64,000 nt of DNA, from positions 102,382 through 166,381 of the forward strand of contig NZ_BBMC01000009.1 in the NCBI RefSeq assembly GCF_000971255.1, in the 5' to 3' direction. A model generated the notes under the pieces. The model was not told the DNA's origin, searched no databases, and worked only from the letters and a program-made list of their open reading frames with translations. The stretch comes from Demequina rhizosphaerae (GTDB lineage Bacteria; Actinomycetota; Actinomycetes; Actinomycetales; Demequinaceae). This document shows, piece by piece, positions 31,902-41,363 of this stretch (position 1 is the stretch's first letter; every line of letters starts with the position of its first letter). The translations under genes were made by a program, and so were the position numbers.

Positions 31902-33194
31902 TCACGCCACGGGCGCCGGCACGCGCGGCGCCCGCGCGTACACGAGCGCGACGACGAGGTACGCGCCCGCCACCCCCGCCATCACCCAGGGCGAGTACCC
32001 GTCGTCCGGCAGCACGGTCGCCGCGACGGCCGCGCTCGACACGAACGCCACGTTGTACGCCATGTCGTAGAGCGTGAACGCACGGCCGCGGTACTCGTCG
32101 GCGGTGTCGCGCTGCACGATCGTGTCGACCGCGATCTTGCCGCCCTGGACCGCGAGGCTGATGATCACCGCGGCGCTGAGCAGCGACCAGCGGGCCGAGG
32201 AGGCGGCCAGCAGCAGCTGGCCCGAGGCGCCCAGCACCAGGCAGCCGACGATCCAGCGGTGGCGCCCGACCTTCGGGCCGAGCCACGGCGTCACCACCGC
32301 GGCGAGCCCGAAGCCCACCGCGGCGAAGCCCAGCACGAGGCTGAAGTTCCCGAGCGACTCCTCGGGGCGGTCGGGGTCGCCCAGCAGGTGGCGCGACATC
32401 AGGATCGACGCGACGAACATGATCCCGTAGAGCAGCCGCTGCGCCGCCATGACGGACAGCGCCTGGAACGGCGTCACGCGGCGCCACAGGTACGCGACGC
32501 CGGACGCGAGCTCGGTGCCGAGCGCCCGCACCTGCGCGCGCCACTCCAGCGCGGCGAGCGGGTTCTCCGGGCCCAGCTCGGTCCGTCCCAGCAACGTCGC
32601 GGCCCAGGACGATGCGGCGAACGCCGCGGCCGCCGACACCAGGGCCGCGAGGGCGAGAGACGAGTCCGACGCGGTGGGGGCGACGAACGTCACCACGCCG
32701 CCGATCGCCGCGCCCGCGGCCGCGGCGATCGTGCCGAGCGTGGGCATGATCGCGTTCGCGGCGAGCAGCTCGTGGCGCGGCACCACGTTCGCGAGCCCGG
32801 CGGACATCGCGGCGAGCAGGAAGCGGTTGACGGACAGCGTGAGCAGCGCGAGCGCGTACAGCGACCACAGCGGTCCGTCGACCGCCAGCACCGCGAGGAT
32901 GAGCCCCGCCATCCCCACGCGCACCAGGTTGCCCACGAGCAGGATGCGCTGCCGCGGCCAGCGGTCGATGAGCGGCCCGACGAACGGACCTACCAGGGTG
33001 AACGGCGTGAGGAGCACTGCGAAGCCGATCGCGATCTCCGCGGGCGTCGCGGCCTGGGTCGGGTCGAAGAAGAAGGCGGTCGCGATGCCGACCTGGAACA
33101 TGCCGTCGCCGGCCTGCGACAGCAGGCGCGACAGCGTGAGCCGACGGAAGCCACCGGCCCGCCAGAGCCGTGCGAGGTCGCTGGCCAGGGTCAC
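31902..33194 (-). CDS. MFS transporter
   Basis: A 430-residue protein with about 12 hydrophobic segments. The loop between segments 2 and 3 reads GPLIDRWPRQRILLVGN, the MFS motif A pattern. It resembles the MFS_3/enterobactin-exporter-like group. The substrate is unknown. TACGCT ends six bases before the GTG, so the transcript is probably leaderless. A copy of GGACGATGCG occupies most of the 22-base gap between this gene and the convergent Lrp gene, and a second copy lies within it at 32607. Confidence 0.87.
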   Translation of the reverse strand: MTLASDLARLWRAGGFRRLTLSRLLSQAGDGMFQVGIATAFFFDPTQAATPAEIAIGFAVLLTPFTLVGPFVGPLIDRWPRQRILLVGNLVRVGMAGLILAVLAVDGPLWSLYALALLTLSVNRFLLAAMSAGLANVVPRHELLAANAIMPTLGTIAAAAGAAIGGVVTFVAPTASDSSLALAALVSAAAAFAASSWAATLLGRTELGPENPLAALEWRAQVRALGTELASGVAYLWRRVTPFQALSVMAAQRLLYGIMFVASILMSRHLLGDPDRPEESLGNFSLVLGFAAVGFGLAAVVTPWLGPKVGRHRWIVGCLVLGASGQLLLAASSARWSLLSAAVIISLAVQGGKIAVDTIVQRDTADEYRGRAFTLYDMAYNVAFVSSAAVAATVLPDDGYSPWVMAGVAGAYLVVALVYARAPRVPAPVA

Positions 33195-33264
33195 GTGCCC
33201 AGCGTAGAGGTACGGATGCCGGGGGAGGCATCAGTAGAGTGACGGAGGAAGAGGGGAGGCCTGC

Positions 33265-33717
33265 ATGGGCTTCGGCAAGTCCGTCGCGGTGTGCTTCCGC
33301 CACTACGCGACGTTCCGCGGCCGTGCGAGCCGCGCCGAGTTCTGGTGGTTCCAGCTGTTCGGCTCGCTCGTGTGGTTCGCGACCGTGCTGGCCGCCTCCG
33401 CGCTGTGGCTGGCCGCGTTCGAGGGCGCCGCGCGCCCCACCGAGGACCCCGCGATCAACCCCGACTCCGTGTCCTGGGGCCCGCTGTCCGCCGCGCTCGG
33501 CGTGCTGCTGCTGTACGCGCTGGTGATCGGCGTGCCGACCCTCGCCGTGTCCTCGCGCCGGCTCCACGACGTCGGCATGAGCACGTGGTGGCTCGCGCTG
33601 CTGGTGCTCGGCCTCGGCATCGTGGTCCTCGCGATCGCGCTCGTCGAGGGCCAGCGGGGCGCCAACCGCTTCGGCCCGGATCCGCGCATCGTGCGCAGCG
33701 TGCCGGCGATGTCCTGA
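33265..33717 (+). CDS. DUF805 family membrane protein 1
   Basis: A 150-residue protein of the DUF805 family: RGRASRAEFWWFQLF at its start, three to four membrane segments, the RRLHDVGMSTWW motif and GANRFGPDPR near the end. A GAGGAAGAGGGGAGG stretch provides the ribosome-binding site. It is the most divergent of four tandem copies. DUF805 proteins are small inner-membrane proteins of unknown function. Confidence 0.9.
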   Translation: MGFGKSVAVCFRHYATFRGRASRAEFWWFQLFGSLVWFATVLAASALWLAAFEGAARPTEDPAINPDSVSWGPLSAALGVLLLYALVIGVPTLAVSSRRLHDVGMSTWWLALLVLGLGIVVLAIALVEGQRGANRFGPDPRIVRSVPAMS

Positions 33718-33813
33718 TCCCGGGACGATGCGCCCGGCACCTGGGACAACGTCGTCATGTGCCGCTAGGGTGGGCGCGCCGGCACCCCCGTCGGCCCGCT
33801 GAAGGGATCCTCC

Positions 33814-34188
33814 ATGGACGGCTACAAGCTCGCCCTCTCGAAGTACGCCCAGTTCTCGGACCGCTCGCGTCGCCGCGAGTACTGGGGCTTCGTGCTCGTC
33901 AACGCGCTGATCGCGCTCGTGCTCAACCTGCTGATCTTCACGCTCGGCTACAACGCGGACGACGCGTCCTACACGGCCATCGGCTACGTGCTGCTGGCGG
34001 TGTTCTTCGTCTACGCGCTCGCGATCCTGCTGCCGTCGCTGGCGCTCCAGTGGCGCCGCTACCAGGACATCGGCTGGCCGGGCGCGGTGTCGATCATCGG
34101 CTGGTTCGTCCCGCTGCTGACCTTCATCGTCGCCTTCATCCCGGGCAACGAGGGCCCCAACCAGTACGGCCCCGACCCCAAGGCCTGA
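33814..34188 (+). CDS. DUF805 family membrane protein 2
   Basis: A 124-residue paralogue with SRRREYWGFVLVN at the start, WRRYQDIGWPGAVSIIGWF in the middle, and the end PGNEGPNQYGPDPKA. Membrane segments lie at about 24-44, 52-75 and 92-112. The gene has its own ribosome-binding region and is separated from copy 1 by 96 bases that include GGACGATGCG at 33723. Function unknown. Confidence 0.9.
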   Translation: MDGYKLALSKYAQFSDRSRRREYWGFVLVNALIALVLNLLIFTLGYNADDASYTAIGYVLLAVFFVYALAILLPSLALQWRRYQDIGWPGAVSIIGWFVPLLTFIVAFIPGNEGPNQYGPDPKA

Positions 34189-34264
34189 CCTCCGCGGCCA
34201 CGCCGCGCGCGCCACGCGCGGCGTGGCTACCGTGGGAGCATCCGCAAGCAGGGGGAGGGCCACC

Positions 34265-34639
34265 ATGGACGGCTTCGTGACCGCGTTCCGTCGGTACACG
34301 GACTTCGCCGGCAGGTCGCGCCGCCGCGAGTACTGGGGCTTCGTCCTCGTGAACGTCGCGATCTTCGCGCTGGCCACCGCGCTCGCCCTCACCATCGGGC
34401 GCGACTCCGAGGCGCAGACGTACACGACGCTCGGCTGGGTGATCGTCATCGCCGCGTCGTTCTACGGCCTGGTCCTGCTGGTCCCCGGCATCGCGATCCA
34501 GTTCCGCCGCTACCAGGACATCGGCTGGCCCGGCGCGGTGTCGATCGTCGGCTGGTTCCTGCCGCTGCTCACGCTCATCGTCGCGTGCATCCCCGGCAAC
34601 GAGGGGCCCAACAAGTACGGCCCCGACCCGAAGGCCTGA
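34265..34639 (+). CDS. DUF805 family membrane protein 3
   Basis: A 124-residue paralogue, very similar in its core (RSRRREYWGFVLVN, FRRYQDIGWPGAVSIVGWF) and its end PGNEGPNKYGPDPKA to copy 2. AGGGGGAGG precedes the ATG. The spacing from copy 2 is 76 bases. The close similarity to copies 2 and 4 points to recent tandem duplication. Confidence 0.9.
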   Translation: MDGFVTAFRRYTDFAGRSRRREYWGFVLVNVAIFALATALALTIGRDSEAQTYTTLGWVIVIAASFYGLVLLVPGIAIQFRRYQDIGWPGAVSIVGWFLPLLTLIVACIPGNEGPNKYGPDPKA

Positions 34640-34719
34640 GCCGCCGCGCGACCCATCTCGCGCGGGTACGGCGCGATGCGCCTAGTGTGACGGGAATCCG
34701 CACACCGAGGAGGCTCGCC

Positions 34720-35097
34720 ATGGATGGATTCCGCACGGCGCTGTCGAAGTACGCGCAGTTCCAGGGGCGCTCGCGGCGTCGCGAGTACTGGGGGTTCATG
34801 ATCGTCGTGTGGCTGATCGCCATCGCGATCGGCCTGCTGTACGCCCTCAGCTGGGCGATGGTGGCCGACAGCGGCGATGGCAACTGGCTCGCGGCGATCG
34901 CGCTGATCCTCGGCATCGGTGTGGGTCTCGCGCTGATCGTCCCGACGCTCTCGGTGGGGTGGCGGCGGTGCCAGGACGTCGGCATCCCGGGCGCCGTCGC
35001 GCTGATCGGCATCGCGGTACCGCTCGTCGTCTACGTCATCGGGCTGATCCCCGGCAACGAGGGGCCGAACGAGTACGGGCCCGACCCCAAGGCCTGA
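34720..35097 (+). CDS. DUF805 family membrane protein 4
   Basis: A 125-residue paralogue that begins MDGFRTALSKYAQFQGRSRR and ends PGNEGPNEYGPDPKA. The central motif is altered to WRRCQDVGIPGAVALIG, so it has drifted more in the membrane core than copies 2 and 3. GAGGAGG lies seven bases before the ATG. TAGTGT about 30 bases upstream could be its own -10. Confidence 0.9.
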   Translation: MDGFRTALSKYAQFQGRSRRREYWGFMIVVWLIAIAIGLLYALSWAMVADSGDGNWLAAIALILGIGVGLALIVPTLSVGWRRCQDVGIPGAVALIGIAVPLVVYVIGLIPGNEGPNEYGPDPKA

Positions 35098-35165
35098 TCC
35101 CGCAGCCGGCCCGGAAATCGCCGCCCCCGGTTGCAGGGGTGCAGGACTCGGGCCAGGCTGGATGT

Positions 35166-35849
35166 ATGAGCATCCCGGCACGCGTGGCGATCGTGGGCGG
35201 GGCCGGCAAGGTGGCCCGTCGGCTCATCCCCATCCTTCTGCACCGCGACCACGAGGTGGTTGCGCTCGCCCGCCGGGACGAGCAGCTCCACGAGCTGGCC
35301 GCGCTGGGCGCGATCCCGCGGCACCTCGACATCGAGGCGGCGGACGAGCCCGACTTCGCCGCTGTGCTGGGCGGCTGCGACGCCGTGGTCTTCGCGGCCG
35401 GCGGCGGTCCCGACGGCAACGCGTCGCGCAAGCGCACCGTCGACCTCGAGGGCTCGCTCAAGGCCCAGGCGGGCGCGAAGCTGCGCGGTATCAAGAGGTT
35501 CGTGCAGGTGTCCGCGATGGGCGTGGACGACGAGCCCGACCCCGCGCGCGGAGACGTCTGGACCGCCTACGTGTACGCCAAGCGCGAGGCGGACGTCGCC
35601 CTGCGAAGCTCCGGCCTCGCGTGGACCATCCTGCGGCCCGGCATCCTCACGGACGCGGTGGGGACGGGCTGCATCACCATCGGCGACAAGGTGCAGCCGT
35701 ACTCGATCCCGCGCGTCGACGTCGCGCAGACCGTCGCGTCGTGCATCTCGCGCCCCCGGACCGCCGGCCACCAGTGGGAGATCGTCACCGGTCCCGAGCC
35801 GATCGGCGCGATCCTCGACGAGCTCACCAAGGACGCCGCGCGCGCCTGA
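35166..35849 (+). CDS. NAD(P)-binding atypical short-chain dehydrogenase
   Basis: A 227-residue Rossmann protein. The nucleotide loop is IVGGAGKVARRL at about residues 9-20, VVFAAGG follows the fourth strand, and VQVSAMGVDD and AYVYAKREAD contain the region of the SDR active site with Tyr-x3-Lys. It resembles YwnB/NmrA-like NAD(P)H-binding proteins; substrate unknown. CAGGCT ends six bases before the ATG and no Shine-Dalgarno is seen, so the mRNA may be leaderless. Confidence 0.85.
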   Translation: MSIPARVAIVGGAGKVARRLIPILLHRDHEVVALARRDEQLHELAALGAIPRHLDIEAADEPDFAAVLGGCDAVVFAAGGGPDGNASRKRTVDLEGSLKAQAGAKLRGIKRFVQVSAMGVDDEPDPARGDVWTAYVYAKREADVALRSSGLAWTILRPGILTDAVGTGCITIGDKVQPYSIPRVDVAQTVASCISRPRTAGHQWEIVTGPEPIGAILDELTKDAARA

Positions 35850-35876
35850 GCCGGCCGCGCATCGTCCCAGGCACGC

Positions 35877-35916
35877 AGAAGGCCCGGGCTCCCCTCAGCA
35901 GGGGCCCGGGCCTTCT
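35877..35916. terminator. Bidirectional terminator between SDR and ino1
   Basis: AGAAGGCCCGGG and CCCGGGCCTTCT flank a nested CCCCT-CAGC-AGGGG stem, giving a long hairpin. It is convergent to both genes, and GGACGATGCG (minus strand, 35858-35867) lies just beside it. Confidence 0.9.
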
Positions 35917-35947
35917 CTATGCCTCAGCGGGTCTCGGACGAGACGGT

Positions 35948-37039
35948 TCAGCGCTCCACGTCGCCGGAGATGAACGACTCGAGCTGGGCGCGGCCCTTCG
36001 TGTCCTCCATCTGGACCGGCGGCGACTTCATGAAGTAGGTCGAGGCCGAGAGGATCGGGCCGCCGATGCCGCGGTCCTTGGCGATCTTCGCCGCGCGCAT
36101 GGCGTCGATGATGATGCCGGCCGAGTTCGGCGAGTCCCACACCTCGAGCTTGTACTCGAGGTTGAGGGGCACCTCGCCGAAGGCCGAGCCCTCGAGGCGG
36201 ACGTACGCCCACTTGCGGTCGTCGAGCCACGCGACGTAGTCGGACGGGCCGATGTGCACGTCGCGGCCGTCCTTGATGCCGGAGAGCGGGCCGGTGAGGT
36301 TCGAGGTGACGGCCTGCGTCTTCGAGATCTTCTTGGACTCGAGGCGCTCGCGCTCGAGCATGTTCTTGAAGTCCATGTTGCCGCCGACGTTGAGCTGGTA
36401 CGTGCGGTCGAGGCGCACGCCGCGGTCCTCGAACAGCTTTGCCATGACGCGGTGCGTGATGGTGGCGCCGACCTGCGACTTGATGTCGTCGCCGACGATC
36501 GGGACGCCGGCCTCCTGGAACTTCGCGGCCCACTCCGGGTCGGACGCGATGAAGACGGGGAGGGCGTTGACGAACGCGACGCCCGCGTCGATCGCGCACT
36601 GCGCGTAGAACTTGGCGGCCTCCTCCGAGCCCACGGGGAGGTAGCAGACGAGGACGTCGACCTCGCGGTCCTTGAGGACCTGGACCACGTCGACCGGGGT
36701 CTCGTCGGACTCGACGATGGTCTGGCGGTAATACTTGCCGAGGCCATCGAGCGTCACGCCGCGCTGGACCTGGATGTCCGTCTTGGGGACGTCGCAGATC
36801 TTGATGGTGTTGTTCTCGGACGACTGCGTCGCCTCGACGAGCTCCTTGCCCACCTTGAGCGAGTCGACGTCGAACGCGGCCACGAACTCGATGTCCGAGA
36901 CGTGGTAGTCGCCGAACTGCACGTGCATGAGGCCCGGGACGGTCTCCTCGGCCTTGGCGTTCTTGTAGAACTCCACACCCTGGATGAGCGACGTGGCGCA
37001 GTTGCCGACGCCGACGATGGCGGCACGAAGCTTGGCCAT
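35948..37039 (-). CDS. ino1: Inositol-3-phosphate synthase
   Basis: A 363-residue enzyme that converts glucose-6-phosphate to myo-inositol-3-phosphate with NAD, the first step to phosphatidylinositol and mycothiol in actinobacteria. It starts [21 protein letters not shown] with the NAD-binding loop. [33 protein letters not shown] and [13 protein letters not shown] form the conserved active site. It lies 17 bases after padR on the same strand, the same pair as in M. tuberculosis. Confidence 0.97.
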   Translation of the reverse strand: MAKLRAAIVGVGNCATSLIQGVEFYKNAKAEETVPGLMHVQFGDYHVSDIEFVAAFDVDSLKVGKELVEATQSSENNTIKICDVPKTDIQVQRGVTLDGLGKYYRQTIVESDETPVDVVQVLKDREVDVLVCYLPVGSEEAAKFYAQCAIDAGVAFVNALPVFIASDPEWAAKFQEAGVPIVGDDIKSQVGATITHRVMAKLFEDRGVRLDRTYQLNVGGNMDFKNMLERERLESKKISKTQAVTSNLTGPLSGIKDGRDVHIGPSDYVAWLDDRKWAYVRLEGSAFGEVPLNLEYKLEVWDSPNSAGIIIDAMRAAKIAKDRGIGGPILSASTYFMKSPPVQMEDTKGRAQLESFISGDVER

Positions 37040-37056
37040 GGTTGTTGTCTCCTTGA

Positions 37057-37644
37057 CTAGTGGCCCGTGGGGGTAGGACCTGGGTTGTCACCGCCGGGGG
37101 CGGATCGTTCATTCTCGATGAGCCGGTCGAGCCAAGAGATCTCGCGCTCGACCTGCTCGAGGCCGTGGCGCTGGAGCTCGGCGGTGTAGGCGTCGTGGCG
37201 CTCGTGCATCCGCTTGAGCCCCTCGGCGACCTCCTCGAGCCGCTCGGAGAGGCGGCTGCGCCGCCCCTCGAGGATCCGCAGCCGCGTGGCGGCGTCGGTG
37301 TGGGCGAAGAGCGAGAACCGCACGTCGAACGCGTCGTCGTCCCACGACGACGCGCCGGCGCTCGCCAGCTCCTCGGCCAGTCGGGCGCGACCCGCGTCGG
37401 TGAGGCTGTACGCGATCCGTGCGCGGCGGGACGATGCGGGCGACGAGCCCACGGGCTCCTCGCCGGCGGCCTCGATGAGGCCCGCCTCGACCATGCGGCG
37501 CAGGCACGGGTACAGCGACCCGTAGCTGAGGGCCCGGAACGGGCCCAGCTCGGCTCCCAGACGCTTGCGGATCTGGTAGCCGTGCAGCGGCTGGTCGCGC
37601 AGGATGCCGAGGATCGCGAGCGTCAGGACGTCGGTCTTGGCCAC
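37057..37644 (-). CDS. PadR-family transcriptional regulator
   Basis: A 195-residue regulator with the PadR winged helix in the first 90 residues ([37 protein letters not shown]) and a C-terminal helical dimerisation region. I use the GTG at 37644, which has GAGAGGAG upstream. It is first in an operon with ino1 and may control it or itself through the palindrome at 37699-37715. The ligand is unknown. Confidence 0.92.
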   Translation of the reverse strand: MAKTDVLTLAILGILRDQPLHGYQIRKRLGAELGPFRALSYGSLYPCLRRMVEAGLIEAAGEEPVGSSPASSRRARIAYSLTDAGRARLAEELASAGASSWDDDAFDVRFSLFAHTDAATRLRILEGRRSRLSERLEEVAEGLKRMHERHDAYTAELQRHGLEQVEREISWLDRLIENERSAPGGDNPGPTPTGH

Positions 37645-37698
37645 GCGCGGCTCCTCTCTCCCCGGGGCCCGCAGCAGCGGGCCGATATCACGACCAGT

Positions 37699-37715
37699 TG
37701 TATCGCACCGATACA
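37699..37715. promoter_or_regulatory. Palindromic operator upstream of padR-ino1
   Basis: TGTATCG-CAC-CGATACA is a perfect 7-3-7 inverted repeat in the padR-PBP divergent gap, 55 bases from the padR start. It fits the length of operators bound by dimeric PadR proteins. Confidence 0.55.
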
Positions 37716-37880
37716 TCGGAGACCGTACAGTAGGACGCACCGTCGCGCGAATCCGCCGCGCCGCGGGGACACGGGGCGGGGTTCGCGCGTTGGACGATGC
37801 GGCGCTCGCCCCCGCGGCGACGACCCCCGGGCGCGCACCGCGTCCGCAGCCGTCCGAACAGCGATCCGTAAGGTGGTCAC

Positions 37881-40250
37881 GTGACCGAACGCCCCAGCAG
37901 CCCCTCGCGCGTCTCGACGCGCCGCACGTCGTCGACCCCTGCCCAGCCCCCGCGCTCCGGCCAGGCGCCCACCCGGCGCAGCACGCGGGCACCGCAGTCC
38001 GGCGGCGCCGCGTGGGCGAGCACGGGCGTGCAGGCGACCGCCGCATCGTCCACCGCCGCGAAGGGCGGCGGCGACGGAGGGAACGGCGGTGGCAAGGGCA
38101 CGAAGGGCAAGGACGGCGACGGCAAGGCCGACCAGCCCCGCTGGAAGCGCATCCTCAAGATCACCGGCATCACCGCCCTGATCGCCGGCCTGGTGGCCGT
38201 CGCGGTCGCCGCGATCGGCATCATGGTGATCTACTCGCGCCTCGAGGTGCCCGCGGCGTCCGACGTCGCGCTCGCGCAGTCGTCCACCGTGTACTGGGCG
38301 GGCGGCAAGCAGGAGATGGCGAAGGTCGGCGAGGTCGACCGCGAGATCATCGACTGCTCGGTCCTGCCCGACCACGTCCCGCACGCGATCGTCGCCGCCG
38401 AGGACCGCAGCTTCTACACGAACCCCGGCATCGACTTCACGGCCACGGCCCGCGCGCTCTACAACACCATCGTGCTGGGCAAGACCCAGGGCGGCTCGAC
38501 CATCACCCAGCAGTACGTCGAGCGCTACTACGTGGGCGAGACCACCACCGACATCCCGGGCAAGATCAAGGAGGCGCTGCTCGCGCTCAAGGTGGACTCG
38601 GAGCAGACCAAGGACGAGGTCCTCTGCAACTACATGAACACCATCTACCTGGGACGCGGCGCATACGGCATCGAGGCCGCCGCGCAGGAGTACTTCGGCA
38701 AGCACGCCGAGGAGCTCACGGTGTCCGAGGCCGCGCTGATCGCCGGCGTGATCCCCGCGCCGAGCGCGTGGGACCCGCGCGTCAGCCCGTCCGACGCCGA
38801 GCGTCGCTGGAACTACGTGCTCGACGGCATGGTCGACGCGGAGTTCCTGTCGCAAGCCGAGCGCGACGACCAGGAGCTCCCCGAGACGGTGGACTACTCG
38901 ACGTCCGACACGTTCGGCGGCACCAACGGCTACCTCATCCGCGCCGCGCTCGACGAGGCGATCGCGACCCTCGACCTCACGCAGGAGGAGCTCGAGATGG
39001 GCGGCTACCAGGTCGTCACCACCTTCAAGAAGAAGGACCAGCAGGCCGTGGTCAAGGCCGTCAAGGCCATGCCGGACGACCACGCGGACAACCTCAAGGT
39101 CGCGGCCACCACGGTCAACGCCGCGACCGGTGCGGTCACCGGCATGTACGGCGGCCCCGACTACCTCGAGGTCCAGCGCAACGCCGTCACGCAGGACATC
39201 GCGCAGGCGGGCTCGACCTTCAAGCCCTTCGCGATGATCGCGGGGCTGTCGAACGGCTTCTCGCTCGAGACCGAGTACCTGTCGAACGACTCGATGACGC
39301 TCCCCGGCTTCGAGAACCCCGTGCGCAACTACGCGGGCGTGAACTTCGGCTGGATCGACATGGTCGAGGCCACCGCCAACTCGGTGAACACGTACTACGT
39401 GCAGCTCAACGAGGCCGTGGGCCCGGACGTCACCATGGAGACCGCGATCGAGGCGGGCCTGCCCGAGGACACCGTGGGCCTCGACGCCAACGCCGCGAAC
39501 GTGCTCGGCACCGCATCGCCCACCGCGATGCAGATGGCGCAGGCGTACTCGACCATCGCGGACGGCGGTCAGAAGAAGGACACCTACATGGTGCAGAAGA
39601 TCATCGGCCCGGACGGCGAGGTCGCCTTCGAGCACGAGAACGATCCCGAGCGGGTCTTCTCCAAGGACGTGATCGCGGACACCACGTACGCGATGCAGCA
39701 GGTCGTCGAGCGCGGCTCGGCGGTCAAGGCGAGCGCGCTCGGCCGTCCCATCGCCGGCAAGACCGGTACGTCGAACGACAACAATTCGGCCTGGTTCGCC
39801 GGCTTCACCCCGCAGATCGTCGGCATCGTGTCGATGTACCAGGTGGGCGATGACGGCTCGGTCGAGTCCATCACCCCGTTCGGCGGCTACTCCGAGATCA
39901 CCGGCGCGACCGTGCCCACCGACATCTGGGTGGCGATGATGGGCCCGATCCTCGACCGCATGGACGTCGTCGACTTCCCCGACCGCGCGAACGTGGGCAA
40001 GGCCGTCAACTCGAGCCCGTCGCCGACGGCGACCGAGGAGCCGTCGCCCGAGCCGACGGAGACGAGCACGCCCGAGCCGACCGACACGTCCGAGCCGGAG
40101 CCCACCGACACGTCCGAGCCGGTGCCGACGGAGACCACGGAGCCGCCGGCGACCACGCCGACGCCCGAGCCGTCGCCCGACGTCACGGCGACCGCTCAAC
40201 CCGAGTCGGGCAACAACGGGAACGGCAACGGGAACGCGGCCGCACCCTGA
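37881..40250 (+). CDS. Class A penicillin-binding protein (transglycosylase/transpeptidase)
   Basis: A 789-residue bifunctional peptidoglycan synthase like PonA1. A disordered, basic and Gly-rich cytoplasmic tail (1-88) precedes the membrane span at about 92-117. The GT51 domain has catalytic Glu174 in AAEDRSFY and GGSTITQQ. The transpeptidase has STFKPF (Ser445), SVN (501-503) and KTGT (627-630). A Pro/Thr/Glu-rich tail from about 709 reaches the cell wall. TAAGGT ends six bases before the GTG at 37881, so initiation is probably leaderless. It is divergent from padR-ino1 and convergent with a FemABX gene. Confidence 0.95.
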   Translation: MTERPSSPSRVSTRRTSSTPAQPPRSGQAPTRRSTRAPQSGGAAWASTGVQATAASSTAAKGGGDGGNGGGKGTKGKDGDGKADQPRWKRILKITGITALIAGLVAVAVAAIGIMVIYSRLEVPAASDVALAQSSTVYWAGGKQEMAKVGEVDREIIDCSVLPDHVPHAIVAAEDRSFYTNPGIDFTATARALYNTIVLGKTQGGSTITQQYVERYYVGETTTDIPGKIKEALLALKVDSEQTKDEVLCNYMNTIYLGRGAYGIEAAAQEYFGKHAEELTVSEAALIAGVIPAPSAWDPRVSPSDAERRWNYVLDGMVDAEFLSQAERDDQELPETVDYSTSDTFGGTNGYLIRAALDEAIATLDLTQEELEMGGYQVVTTFKKKDQQAVVKAVKAMPDDHADNLKVAATTVNAATGAVTGMYGGPDYLEVQRNAVTQDIAQAGSTFKPFAMIAGLSNGFSLETEYLSNDSMTLPGFENPVRNYAGVNFGWIDMVEATANSVNTYYVQLNEAVGPDVTMETAIEAGLPEDTVGLDANAANVLGTASPTAMQMAQAYSTIADGGQKKDTYMVQKIIGPDGEVAFEHENDPERVFSKDVIADTTYAMQQVVERGSAVKASALGRPIAGKTGTSNDNNSAWFAGFTPQIVGIVSMYQVGDDGSVESITPFGGYSEITGATVPTDIWVAMMGPILDRMDVVDFPDRANVGKAVNSSPSPTATEEPSPEPTETSTPEPTDTSEPEPTDTSEPVPTETTEPPATTPTPEPSPDVTATAQPESGNNGNGNGNAAAP

Positions 40251-40261
40251 TGAGATGAGCG

Positions 40262-40294
40262 GACGATGCGCGGGCCCGGTGCCCGCGCATCGTC
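40262..40294. terminator. Hairpin built from two inverted copies of the iterated word
   Basis: GACGATGCGCGGGC and its perfect complement form a 14-bp stem with a CCGGT loop, 11 bases past the PBP stop and 3 bases before the end of the convergent FemABX gene. Each arm contains a copy of GACGATGCG. Confidence 0.8.
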
Positions 40295-40297
40295 GCG

Positions 40298-41341
40298 TCA
40301 GCGGGAGATCGCCCGCTTGAGCGTGAGGGCCGCGACGAGCGCGCGGTAGCGCAGCGGCTTGAGCGGCAGGTCCCACGCGCCGTCGCACTCGACGATCTCG
40401 CCGAACTGCTGCTTGAACTCGCGCACGCCCATGAGCTGCGGCGCGCGGTCGGAGCCGACGCCGAAGAGGTCGTACTCGCGCACGCCCTCCTCCTTGAGCG
40501 TCATGAGGATCTCCCACTTGATGCGCAGCGCGGCGTTGGTGTCGCGCGCCTCGAGGTTGTTGCCTGCGTAGTAGTCGGTGCCGCCGTCCTCGTGGACCAC
40601 CGCGATGACCCAGGCGACGGCGCGCCCGGGCTCGAGGTCGCCGTCGGGGCCGGTGTCGTGGCGGCGCGCGACCCAGACGCGGGCGTGCGGCGCGAGCGCC
40701 TCGAGCATCGTGAGGTACATCTCCACCGGGAAGATGCCGAATCCCGCGCCCGCGGCGGTCTCGCGGTAGATCGCGTAGAGCTCCTCGAAGGCCTCCGGGC
40801 TCATGCCGGTCTCCTCCGCGACCGTCATGTCCTCGTCCTTGAGCGTCCGGCGGATCTTGTAGCGGCCGCGCTTGGAGAACGTGGCCATGATCGCGTCGGG
40901 CTCGGGCGTGAGGTCGATGTAGACGGTGCGGTCGAACGTGACCGTCTGGAGCAGGTCCTGGAGGTCGGGCGCCGCGTGGCGCGCGTGCAGCCGCACGAAC
41001 ACGGCCCACGGGTAGCGCCGCTTGATGTCCGCCGCCAGGGCGTCGCGGATCGCCTGCTCATGCTCCGGCGTGCGCTCGACCAGCGGGATCGGGCCGTGCT
41101 TGGCCCACACGTACGGGAAGCCGCGCACCTCGTAGCGGGACAGGCTCACCACCGCCACGGCGGCGCCCTCCGCGTCCAGCACCGCGAGGCGGGCCAGGTG
41201 CTCGCGGCCCGGCACGGCCGCGTCGTAGGCGTCCCACGCGGGCGCCTGCTCGATGGGGACCGGGTGGTCGGCGCCGCGGGCGAGCTCGATGAACCGCTCG
41301 TCGGACACCTCCTCGACGCGGAGGGGCGTGGGGATCGTCAT
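40298..41341 (-). CDS. FemABX-type peptidyltransferase
   Basis: A 347-residue protein of the FemABX/lipid II:amino acid ligase family, which transfers an amino acid from aminoacyl-tRNA to the peptidoglycan stem peptide. Features are two GNAT-like halves, SKRGRYKIRRTLKDED, YYAGNNLEARDTNAALRIKW and GVREFKQQFG. A helical arm as in FemA is not evident. TAGGCT ends seven bases before the ATG at 41341 (a GTG at 41347 is possible). It is followed by the ATP-grasp gene's end 22 bases upstream and convergent with a PBP; all three probably act on peptidoglycan. Confidence 0.88.
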   Translation of the reverse strand: MTIPTPLRVEEVSDERFIELARGADHPVPIEQAPAWDAYDAAVPGREHLARLAVLDAEGAAVAVVSLSRYEVRGFPYVWAKHGPIPLVERTPEHEQAIRDALAADIKRRYPWAVFVRLHARHAAPDLQDLLQTVTFDRTVYIDLTPEPDAIMATFSKRGRYKIRRTLKDEDMTVAEETGMSPEAFEELYAIYRETAAGAGFGIFPVEMYLTMLEALAPHARVWVARRHDTGPDGDLEPGRAVAWVIAVVHEDGGTDYYAGNNLEARDTNAALRIKWEILMTLKEEGVREYDLFGVGSDRAPQLMGVREFKQQFGEIVECDGAWDLPLKPLRYRALVAALTLKRAISR

Positions 41342-41363
41342 GGCCACGAGCCTATCGGCGGGT

